Assembly (NCBI GenBank): GCA_947632425.1
Contig: CANRPG010000041.1
Span: forward strand, 1-12,239
Length of the DNA: 12,239 nucleotides
From: an uncultured Clostridia bacterium
GTDB taxonomy: Bacteria > Bacillota > Clostridia > Oscillospirales > Ruminococcaceae
Direction: 5' to 3'
The position numbers and the translations under genes are program-made. Under the pieces are notes generated by a model. The model was not told the origin of the DNA, ran no database searches, and saw nothing but the letters and a program-made list of their open reading frames with translations. Position 1 is the stretch's first letter. Every line of letters begins with the position of its first letter. Shown piece after piece: positions 1 through 5,423 of the stretch.

Positions 1-197
1 ACGGCTGCTCTTGTTTTCTGCTCATCGTGCAGACTTCTGCGAATGATGTAGTAGATGTCCATTATAGATTTTGCCGTGAGTACTCCTCTGAATTTTCGGT
101 TTGACGCGGCGAGGAAAACATCGAGCGCGGCTTTTGAAAACGGCTCACGGTTTTGCAGAACATCAATGACTACACAAGTATCTATAACTGCCGTCAT
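1..197 (-). CDS. PIN-domain toxin of a toxin-antitoxin pair (partial, 3' end beyond left edge)
   Basis: Reading leftward from ATG at 197, 65 codons stay open to the window edge, so the C-terminal half is missing. The N-terminus shows the PIN ribonuclease pattern: hydrophobic strand then Asp6 (MTAVIDTCVVIDVL), an NREPF segment at 16-20, and a second conserved acidic position at Asp47 in SIMDIYYIIRR. This resembles the PIN_3 branch of VapC-like toxins, which are metal-dependent RNases that block translation when not bound by their antitoxin. The start codon overlaps the stop of the upstream antitoxin gene (ATGA), typical of coupled toxin-antitoxin pairs. The remaining catalytic acidic residues should lie beyond the edge, so activity cannot be judged. 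Family call is firm; the target RNA is unknown. Confidence 0.8.
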   Translation of the reverse strand, partial: MTAVIDTCVVIDVLQNREPFSKAALDVFLAASNRKFRGVLTAKSIMDIYYIIRRSLHDEQKTRAA

Positions 198-409
198 ACT
201 CTGTCAAGCCTTTCTTCCCGCGCCTCTTCGGGAGTAATGTCGGCAGGAATTATCCCTAAAAGCGACTTGGCGGTTTCCACTCTGTCGGCGTTCGGGTTTG
301 TAAGTTTTGCGACTACCTTGCCGTTTTTGGTGATGTAGACATCTTCGCTTTCGGCAAGCGTCAGATACTTTCCAAGATTGAGTTTAAATTCGGTAGCTGT
401 AACAGACAT
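194..409 (-). CDS. Phd/YefM-type antitoxin
   Basis: This 71-residue protein has the Phd/YefM antitoxin layout: an N-terminal DNA-binding fold beginning MSVTATEFKLNLGKYL, the typical strand DVYITKNGKVVAKL (23-36), and an acidic, charged C-terminal tail (EEAREERLDRV) that would wrap the toxin. The family neutralises a partner toxin and represses its own operon. I chose ATG at 409 because AGGAGG lies 8 bases upstream; the further in-frame GTG at 418 overlaps that ribosome binding site and is unlikely to be used. The gene overlaps the PIN toxin start by ATGA. A consensus promoter at 452-480 and a 9-bp inverted repeat around its -35 box suggest autoregulation. Pairing of a Phd-type antitoxin with a PIN toxin is common in Clostridia. 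Confidence 0.85.
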   Translation of the reverse strand: MSVTATEFKLNLGKYLTLAESEDVYITKNGKVVAKLTNPNADRVETAKSLLGIIPADITPEEAREERLDRV

Positions 410-451
410 AGTAAGCACCTCCTGTAAGTAGTGTTTGCTTTCCCTATATCT

Positions 452-480
452 ATTATACTCAAATCGAACGATTTTGTCAA
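452..480 (-). promoter_or_regulatory. Sigma-A promoter of the toxin-antitoxin operon
   Basis: On the minus strand TTGACA (480-475) and TATAAT (457-452) are separated by exactly 17 bases, a perfect match to the housekeeping consensus. Transcription should begin near 445, giving a leader of about 36 bases before the antitoxin ATG at 409. Confidence 0.85.
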
Positions 481-494
481 GAGCTTCGTTCGAT
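463..494. promoter_or_regulatory. Candidate operator: 9-bp inverted repeat around the -35 box
   Basis: ATCGAACGA (463-471) and TCGTTCGAT (486-494) are perfect inverted copies with a 14-base spacer that contains the -35 box. One arm sits inside the promoter spacer and the other just upstream of -35, so a bound dimer pair would block RNA polymerase. Phd-family antitoxins bind such palindromes to repress their own operon; assignment to this antitoxin is inference. Confidence 0.6.
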
Positions 495-509
495 ATTTTA
501 AAAAATTCT

Positions 510-624
510 TGCTTCTAGCTCAAAACCGCAGAAAAAACGGCTTTGCAAAAAATATTACCGAGTCGGAAATTGTTTCGCAGCTTATGAAAATGTACCGCGC
601 ACTGGCGGGCAGCGAACAGAAATA
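510..624 (+). pseudogene. Possible 3' remnant of an unidentified gene
   Basis: The frame ending at TAA 622-624 has protein-like composition over its last ~35 codons (ending MKMYRALAGSEQK), including an amphipathic stretch ESEIVSQLMKMYRALAG. No credible start with a ribosome binding site is visible: upstream the frame runs into the toxin-antitoxin promoter on the other strand. It may be the tail of a gene truncated when the toxin-antitoxin pair was inserted, or chance. I do not recognise the family. Confidence 0.2.
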
Positions 625-659
625 ATAAAAAGGAGTTGTTGCATATGCAGCAGCTCCTT
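621..659 (-). terminator. Rho-independent terminator after the MATE gene
   Basis: Read on the minus strand, a 13-bp stem (659-647 with 642-630, two G-U type pairs, 4-base ATAT loop) is followed by TTTTTATTATT. It starts about 20 bases after the MATE stop codon. On the plus strand the T-tract is weak, so its main direction is leftward. Confidence 0.8.
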
Positions 660-678
660 TGTTGTGTGAATTAGTTCT

Positions 679-2061
679 TTACGCCCTTGCCTTGTGCGCT
701 GTCATTTTATACAGCTGCTGCCCGTGCTGACCGAGCAGCATTTGCTTGCGCCTGCCGAAGTACATCGAGCACAGGAAAACCATGCACAGCACCCACGTAA
801 CGGGCTCTGTAACGCACGTGCCGAGGAAACCGAAATGCGGTATCAGAAACGCCGCCGAGAATATCTTCATGCCAAGCTCTATGCTGCTTGAAACGAGCGG
901 AGCTATCTTGTGACCGAGCGCCTGCATTGCGTTTCTCATGCATATAAGCAGCCCAAGCGCGGGGTAGAACGGGAAGTGCAGCCGCAGGCTCAGTACGCCG
1001 TTGCGCACGATGAATTCGCTGTCGGTGCCGGTAGTGAAGCGTATCAGCGCGCCTCCGAAAAGGTACACCACCGCGCAGGAGAACACGCCCCATATCATCT
1101 CCATAGCCATTACCTGCTTTATGCCGGCGTCCATTCTGGCAAACTTTTTCGCGCCGCGGTTCTGACCGATAAACGTTGCGGCGGCAGTAGAAATAGAACT
1201 CAGCGGCGACATGAATATTACGATTATTCGCCTTGCAGCGGTGTAAGCCGAAATGTATATCTCGCCCAGTGCGTTGTTAGCCCTCTGGAAGATGACAGAA
1301 CCCATGTCAACAACGCTTATCATAAATGCCATAGCCATGCCGTTCACCAGCATTTCGCCAAGCATCTTTTTCTCAAGGCGCATATCCTCGCCCGAGGGGA
1401 GTATATCTTTGTATTTTCTGAAAAGGTGTATTCCGCACAGCGCCGCCGAAACAGTCTGCGAAAGCACCGTTGCCACAGCTGCGCCTGCTATGCCCATACC
1501 TATGAATTTTACAAAAAGCACGTCGGTTATAACGTTAAGCACGCTTGAAAAGATCAGGTAGTAAAGCGGCGTTCTGCTGTTGCCCACAGCGCGCAGTATG
1601 CAGGAGAACATATTGTATGCCACCGTTGAAGCCATTCCTGCGCAGATTATAGTGATGTATACATAAGCATCGTGGTATATCGCGCCGCGCACGTTCATCA
1701 TTTCAAGCAGCGGTCTCATAAACATAACAGATGCAGCCGTCAGTACGGTCGCAACAATAACATTGAGCTTTATCATGTGCCCTATCGAGCGCTTCAGCGA
1801 GCGTATATCCTGCGCGCCGAAATACCTCGAGGAAACAAGCGCGTAGCCGTTGTTCATGCCCTGCGCGAAGTTGATTATCAGCGACCACAGCGCCGAGACC
1901 GCGCCTATCGAGGCTATTGCGCCGTCGCCGAGCGTGTAGCCGCATACCATGGTATCTACCATGTTGTATACCTGCTGAAACAGATTGCCGATAAGAAGCG
2001 GCAGCGCGAACGCGAGAATGAGTTTTACGGGATTGCCATGTGTAAGATCTTTTGTGTGCAT
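679..2061 (-). CDS. MATE-family efflux transporter
   Basis: This 460-residue polytopic membrane protein has the length and pattern of MATE (multi antimicrobial extrusion) transporters, which export drugs or metabolites in exchange for Na+ or H+. The N-terminal half carries the family-typical PLLIGNLFQQVYNMVDTMVC (21-40) followed by GxxxxxSIGAVSALWSLI and a polar NGYALVSSRYFGAQD loop. The second half repeats the fold (VNGMAMAFMISVVDMGSVIF, then an FIGQNRGAKKFARMD loop equivalent to the first RYFGAQD loop). About 12 membrane helices are expected. The start at 2061 follows AAAGGAG. It lies 15 bases downstream of the phosphodiesterase gene, so both are probably one transcript from the promoter at 2651-2678, ending at the terminator near 640. 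Substrate cannot be predicted from sequence. The family is certain. Confidence 0.95.
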   Translation of the reverse strand: MHTKDLTHGNPVKLILAFALPLLIGNLFQQVYNMVDTMVCGYTLGDGAIASIGAVSALWSLIINFAQGMNNGYALVSSRYFGAQDIRSLKRSIGHMIKLNVIVATVLTAASVMFMRPLLEMMNVRGAIYHDAYVYITIICAGMASTVAYNMFSCILRAVGNSRTPLYYLIFSSVLNVITDVLFVKFIGMGIAGAAVATVLSQTVSAALCGIHLFRKYKDILPSGEDMRLEKKMLGEMLVNGMAMAFMISVVDMGSVIFQRANNALGEIYISAYTAARRIIVIFMSPLSSISTAAATFIGQNRGAKKFARMDAGIKQVMAMEMIWGVFSCAVVYLFGGALIRFTTGTDSEFIVRNGVLSLRLHFPFYPALGLLICMRNAMQALGHKIAPLVSSSIELGMKIFSAAFLIPHFGFLGTCVTEPVTWVLCMVFLCSMYFGRRKQMLLGQHGQQLYKMTAHKARA

Positions 2062-2076
2062 TTTTCTCCTTTGCCC

Positions 2077-2619
2077 TTAGGTGTTTTGTAGTGTTGTTAG
2101 TTCCATATATTTGCAGCCGTTTGCAAGGTCTTTCCATGCAAAGCGATCGTTTTCGTAGATCAAATAGCTGTGCGGTGAGTTTTCTTTCGGTATAGAAACA
2201 GAGCCGCAGTTTATATGCATAACGCCGTCTGTATTTTCATACTTTGGTATGTGCGTGTGTCCGTATAGAAGCACATCGCAATTTTTATTCTGCGGAATGT
2301 TATGCCCGTGGCAGGCGTACACCGAAATACCGTCAAGATAAATAAGCGCGTACTCTGACATTATATGAAAGTCGAGCATCATCTGGTCAACTTCGCTGTC
2401 GCAGTTGCCTTTTATGCAGAGGATTTTGTCTTTCATACCGTTCAGTATATTAGCGACTTCTTTCGGCTGATAGTCCTGCGGCAGATCGTTTCGCGGCCCG
2501 TGGTATAAAATATCACCCAGCAGCAAAAGTTTGTCGGCGCGTTCGTCCTCAAACGCATTTGCTAAACGCTCACACCAGTAAGCAGAGCCGTGTATATCAG
2601 AGGCTATAAACAGCTTCAT
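2077..2619 (-). CDS. YfcE/MJ0936-like metallophosphodiesterase
   Basis: This 180-residue cytosolic protein carries the full set of calcineurin-like phosphoesterase motifs: DIH (Asp8, His10) near the N-terminus, GD (Asp36), GNCD (Asn72), HGH (104 region) and GHTH (120-123), ending with CGSVSIPK. These residues coordinate two metals. YfcE-type relatives hydrolyse model phosphodiesters and sometimes cyclic nucleotides; the physiological substrate is usually unknown and is unknown here. The start at 2619 is chosen because MKLFIASDIHG matches the family N-terminus and follows AAGGAATGG; an in-frame ATG 27 bases upstream lacks a good ribosome binding site. It heads a two-gene unit with the MATE exporter, but a functional link between the two is not evident. 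Confidence 0.9.
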   Translation of the reverse strand: MKLFIASDIHGSAYWCERLANAFEDERADKLLLLGDILYHGPRNDLPQDYQPKEVANILNGMKDKILCIKGNCDSEVDQMMLDFHIMSEYALIYLDGISVYACHGHNIPQNKNCDVLLYGHTHIPKYENTDGVMHINCGSVSIPKENSPHSYLIYENDRFAWKDLANGCKYMELTTLQNT

Positions 2620-2650
2620 ATGACCATTCCTTAAATATATTTTCAAGCAT

Positions 2651-2678
2651 ATTATAGCACCGCCAAAGGATTTGTCAA
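2651..2678 (-). promoter_or_regulatory. Sigma-A promoter of the phosphodiesterase-MATE unit
   Basis: On the minus strand TTGACA (2678-2673) and TATAAT (2656-2651) lie 16 bases apart. The start site should be near 2644, about 25 bases before the ATG at 2619, which excludes the in-frame ATG at 2646 as the main start. Confidence 0.8.
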
Positions 2679-2766
2679 GCGGTTTTTCAAACTTTTTTCA
2701 AAATCGTGATTATGTATAAAAACCTTTTCACTTGCTTAAAAAATCTATCTAAAATCACGCTTTTGT

Positions 2767-2795
2767 TTGACAAGCCGCCCGTTTTGTGATACAAT
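2767..2795 (+). promoter_or_regulatory. Sigma-A promoter of the HAD-cardiolipin synthase operon
   Basis: TTGACA (2767-2772), a 17-base spacer, and TACAAT (2790-2795). It diverges from the phosphodiesterase promoter; the 88 bases between the two -35 boxes are very AT-rich and could act as UP elements. A ribosome binding site AGGAAAGG (2810-2817) precedes the ATG at 2827. Confidence 0.85.
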
Positions 2796-2826
2796 GTTCT
2801 AAACGATATAGGAAAGGTCTGTTTTT

Positions 2827-3546
2827 ATGAAACTTACAACTGTTTTGTTTGACCTTGACGGCACCTTGCTGCCTATGGACAACGATAGTTTTACAAAAGA
2901 ATATTTCAAACTGCTTTGCAAAAAAGTTGTGCCGCTGGGCTATGACCCCGACGAGCTTGTTGCGGCTATCTGGAAAGGCACTGCCGCGATGGTGGCAAAC
3001 GACGGCGTTATTATGAACGACAAGGCTTTCTGGAAAACATTTGCAGAGATAATGGGCGAGCGCGTTTACGACGATATGCCCGTGTTCGATGAGTTTTACC
3101 GCAGCGATTTCAACGAGGCACAGCACATGTGCGGCAAAAATGAAACGCTTATCGCCTTGGTGCATGATCTGAAAGCGCGAGGCTTCAAAGTCGCGCTGGC
3201 AACAAACCCTATCTTTCCTGCAACGGCTACAGAGAACCGCATACGCTGGGCAGGCTTTGAGCCGGAGGACTTCGAGCTGTACACCACATACGAAAATATA
3301 GGCTACAGCAAGCCGAACTTGGAGTATTATAAAGAAATTGCAAAACGCCTCTCGGTGCAGCCGCAGGAATGCCTTATGGTCGGCAACGACGTGGGAGAAG
3401 ATCTGGTGGCGGCGCAGATCGGTATGCGCACATTCCTGCTTACCGACTATGTTATAAACCGCAAAAATGAAGATATCTCTCAGCAGGCGCGCGGCAACGC
3501 AGACCAGCTCAGGATACATATAGATTATCTTTCATCTCTTGAATAA
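2827..3546 (+). CDS. HAD-superfamily hydrolase (subfamily IA-like phosphatase)
   Basis: This 239-residue soluble protein has all four HAD motifs: motif I DLDGT (nucleophile Asp9, acid/base Asp11), motif II ATNP (Thr126), motif III Lys162 in YSKPNLEYY, and motif IV GNDVGED (Asp188, Asp192). An all-helical cap lies between motifs I and II (about 17-115), as in the phosphoglycolate phosphatase-like IA group. Members dephosphorylate small metabolites; the substrate is not readable from the sequence. The start at 2827 follows AGGAAAGG and sits 30 bases after the promoter. The cardiolipin synthase gene begins 15 bases downstream on the same strand with no terminator between, so they are co-transcribed; a role in dephosphorylating a lipid precursor is possible but only inference. 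Confidence 0.9.
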   Translation: MKLTTVLFDLDGTLLPMDNDSFTKEYFKLLCKKVVPLGYDPDELVAAIWKGTAAMVANDGVIMNDKAFWKTFAEIMGERVYDDMPVFDEFYRSDFNEAQHMCGKNETLIALVHDLKARGFKVALATNPIFPATATENRIRWAGFEPEDFELYTTYENIGYSKPNLEYYKEIAKRLSVQPQECLMVGNDVGEDLVAAQIGMRTFLLTDYVINRKNEDISQQARGNADQLRIHIDYLSSLE

Positions 3547-3561
3547 TAGAGGAGTGGTATA

Positions 3562-5115
3562 ATGGAAGAGCGTATCGACCTTTTGAAAAAGCGCAAGAAA
3601 GGGCTTTTGCGCATAGTGTTCAGCCGCACGGGTGTGGTTATACTTCTGCTTTTGGCGGCGGTGGCGCTGTTTTTGGTATCGCAGATATTTTTTGCAGGGC
3701 TGATCAACGGCATAATGGGCGGCGTCAGCATATTCAATATAATCATAATCATTTTTCTTGTGAATACAGATATGGATTCTTCCGCGAAGATAACCTGGAT
3801 AGTCGTGATAATGCTGACATCGGTGTTTGGCGCGCTTTTCTATCTGTATACCAACACCAACAACGGCGGCAAAAAGGTCAGGAAACTGTGCAGCGAGATG
3901 ATAGAAAAGCACAAAAGCGACATCACGCAGGACAGCGATACTTTCACGGCTCTGCAAAACGAGAGCATAGCGACCGCGCAGCTTGTAAAGTACCTTGGCA
4001 ACAGCGGCGCTTTTCCTGTAACTCGTCATAACAGGGTAACTTATTACCCACTTGGCGAGGATAAATTTGCCGATATGATTTACGAGCTTAAAAAGGCTGA
4101 AAAGTTCATTTTTATGGAGTATTTCATAGTTGACGAGGGCAGAATGTGGGGCAGCATACTAAGCATACTCGCTGAGAAAGCAAAGCAGGGTGTAGATGTC
4201 CGCGTTATGTATGACGGCACTTGCGCGATATCTCTGCTGCCTTATAACTACCCAGAAATGCTGAGCAAACTGGGTATAAAATGCAAGATGTTCTCGCCGA
4301 TAAAGCCGTTTGTTTCAACGCATTACAACTACCGCGACCACCGCAAGATACTTGTCATAGACGGCAAAGTCGGCTTCAACGGCGGTGTGAACCTCGCAAA
4401 CGATATAGTGCGGTTCGGTCACTGGAAAGATACCGCGATAAGGGTGCAGGGCAAGGCTGTTGACAACATGACACTGATGTTTCTGAATATGTGGTGTCTT
4501 GACGAAAAAGAAAGCGATCATTCGCCGTTTTTGAATATGGCAGACTGTCCCGTATTTGAAGAAGAAAAAGGCTATGTCATTCCCTACGGCGACAGCCCGC
4601 TTGACCGCGATAAGGTCGGCGAAAAGGTGTATATGGATATTCTTGACCGCGCAGAAAAGTATGTGCACATAATGACACCTTACCTGATACTTGACGATGA
4701 ACTGCTCACCGCGCTGAAGTTTTCAGCCGAAAGGGGAGTGGACACAAAGCTTATCCTGCCCGGCATACCCGACAAAAAAGCGGTGTATTCGCTCGCGAAA
4801 ACATACTTCAGAACGCTTATGGACAGCGGCGTTGAGATATATCTGTATACGCCCGGTTTTGTGCACGCAAAGATGTTTGTATCAGACGATATAAAGGCGG
4901 TGGTCGGCACGATAAACCTCGATTACAGAAGCCTTTACCACCACTTTGAGTGCGGAACTTTCCTGTATGACGTTGACTGCATAGGCGATATAAAGCGCGA
5001 TTTTGAAAACACTCTTTCAAAGTGCGAAAGGGTGACTTATGATAGCATAAAAAAAGAGAGCTTTTTTACAAAGCTCCAAGGCAGGGTAATGAGGCTTTTT
5101 GCACCGCTGCTGTGA
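3562..5115 (+). CDS. cls: Cardiolipin synthase (phospholipase D superfamily)
   Basis: This 517-residue membrane enzyme joins two phosphatidylglycerol molecules into cardiolipin and glycerol. Hydrophobic N-terminal segments at about 24-50, 56-68 and 77-98 anchor it in the membrane. The cytoplasmic part has two phospholipase D HKD motifs: HRKILVID (His260, Lys262, Asp267) followed by GKVGFNGG, and HAKMFVSD (His435, Lys437, Asp442) followed by VGTINLDYRS. Both catalytic histidines are intact. Length and layout match Firmicute Cls proteins (about 480-520 residues). The start at 3562 follows GAGGAGTGG. It is the second gene after the HAD phosphatase and ends just before a strong terminator at 5131-5159. 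Assignment as Cls rather than another PLD-type enzyme rests on the paired HKD motifs plus the N-terminal membrane anchor. Confidence 0.95.
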   Translation: MEERIDLLKKRKKGLLRIVFSRTGVVILLLLAAVALFLVSQIFFAGLINGIMGGVSIFNIIIIIFLVNTDMDSSAKITWIVVIMLTSVFGALFYLYTNTNNGGKKVRKLCSEMIEKHKSDITQDSDTFTALQNESIATAQLVKYLGNSGAFPVTRHNRVTYYPLGEDKFADMIYELKKAEKFIFMEYFIVDEGRMWGSILSILAEKAKQGVDVRVMYDGTCAISLLPYNYPEMLSKLGIKCKMFSPIKPFVSTHYNYRDHRKILVIDGKVGFNGGVNLANDIVRFGHWKDTAIRVQGKAVDNMTLMFLNMWCLDEKESDHSPFLNMADCPVFEEEKGYVIPYGDSPLDRDKVGEKVYMDILDRAEKYVHIMTPYLILDDELLTALKFSAERGVDTKLILPGIPDKKAVYSLAKTYFRTLMDSGVEIYLYTPGFVHAKMFVSDDIKAVVGTINLDYRSLYHHFECGTFLYDVDCIGDIKRDFENTLSKCERVTYDSIKKESFFTKLQGRVMRLFAPLL

Positions 5116-5130
5116 TATATAAAGGCACAC

Positions 5131-5159
5131 GCCGCTTCGTTTTTCGGAGCGGCTTTTTT
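5131..5159 (+). terminator. Rho-independent terminator after cls
   Basis: A 9-bp GC-rich stem (GCCGCTTCG 5131-5139 with CGGAGCGGC 5145-5153, one G-U pair, TTTTT loop) is followed by six T. It starts 15 bases after the cls stop and insulates the cas operon from upstream transcription. Confidence 0.9.
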
Positions 5160-5170
5160 GTGCGCTGTGC

Positions 5171-5211
5171 TCTTTTTCTTTTTCATAAACATAAGCATAT
5201 TCTTTTTCTTT
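5171..5211. repeat. 11-bp direct repeat in a pyrimidine-rich tract
   Basis: TCTTTTTCTTT occurs at 5171-5181 and again at 5201-5211, exactly 30 bases apart (about three helical turns), within a stretch that is nearly all pyrimidine on the plus strand from 5170 to 5220 apart from its centre. No gene is supported here. It could be a protein-binding or bent-DNA element, or simple low complexity. Confidence 0.5.
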
Positions 5212-5224
5212 ATCTTTATCTGTA

Positions 5225-5260
5225 GCTTTTGCAGCTTTTGCATGCAATTGCAGCTTTGCA
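5225..5260. repeat. Tandem GCTTTTGCA repeats with a TGCAATTGCA palindrome
   Basis: GCTTTTGCA is present twice back to back (5225-5233, 5234-5242), followed by the perfect palindrome TGCAATTGCA (5243-5252) and a one-base-shorter copy GCTTTGCA (5253-5260). The cluster is about 105-140 bases upstream of the cas promoter -35 box. It may be a regulator-binding cluster; function unknown. Confidence 0.55.
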
Positions 5261-5330
5261 GAAATTCAGATGCAACATCACCAAATACGATATGCCGGTT
5301 TTGTACAAAATGCAGAACTTTTATTTTGCA

Positions 5331-5346
5331 GTACATATAAATGTAC
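5331..5346. promoter_or_regulatory. GTAC palindrome upstream of the cas promoter
   Basis: GTACAT (5331-5336) and ATGTAC (5341-5346) form a perfect inverted repeat around ATAA, ending 17 bases before the -35 box at 5364. A further GTAC occurs at 5303-5306. Its position suits an activator or repressor site for the cas operon, but no known motif is recognised. Confidence 0.4.
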
Positions 5347-5363
5347 AGTAAGCTTTAGAGGTA

Positions 5364-5392
5364 TTGACTTTGATATTTTGTAGGTCTATAAT
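5364..5392 (+). promoter_or_regulatory. Sigma-A promoter of the cas operon
   Basis: TTGACT (5364-5369), a 17-base spacer and TATAAT (5387-5392): one mismatch from consensus. Transcription should start near 5399, giving a leader of about 25 bases before the cas3 TTG at 5424. A promoter this strong suggests constitutive expression unless a repressor acts on the upstream palindrome. Confidence 0.8.
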
Positions 5393-5423
5393 AAAAATAA
5401 TATAAAACAAAGGCGGTGACAAC

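Noticed and set aside
410..418. Upstream GTG start for the antitoxin
   Set aside because: The GTG at 418 overlaps the AGGAGG that serves the ATG at 409, so it cannot be the main start.
910..1548. Long open frame on the plus strand inside the MATE gene
   Set aside because: It lies wholly antisense to a clearly recognisable transporter and its product, rich in His, Tyr and Arg, has no domain-like pattern; it is a shadow of the real gene's codon use.
2705..2759. CGTGATT/AATCACG inverted repeat between the divergent promoters
   Set aside because: Seven-base arms 41 bases apart in AT-rich DNA are too weak and too far apart to call an operator.
2755..3519. 254-codon minus-strand open frame over the HAD gene
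   Set aside because: It is antisense to a gene with all four HAD motifs, crosses the divergent promoter, and its product has no recognisable domain.
4281..4463. Short plus-strand frame inside cls
   Set aside because: It overlaps the cls HKD region in another frame and has arginine/glutamine-rich composition typical of an out-of-frame reading.
5037..5336. Lysine-rich minus-strand frame spanning the cls end and the intergenic gap
   Set aside because: It reads through the cls terminator hairpin and the pyrimidine tract; the lysines simply reflect the poly-pyrimidine DNA on the other strand.
5116..5423. CRISPR array or leader in the gap before cas3
   Set aside because: The repeats here are 9-11 bases without regular spacers; no type I-C repeat of about 32 bases is present anywhere in the window.
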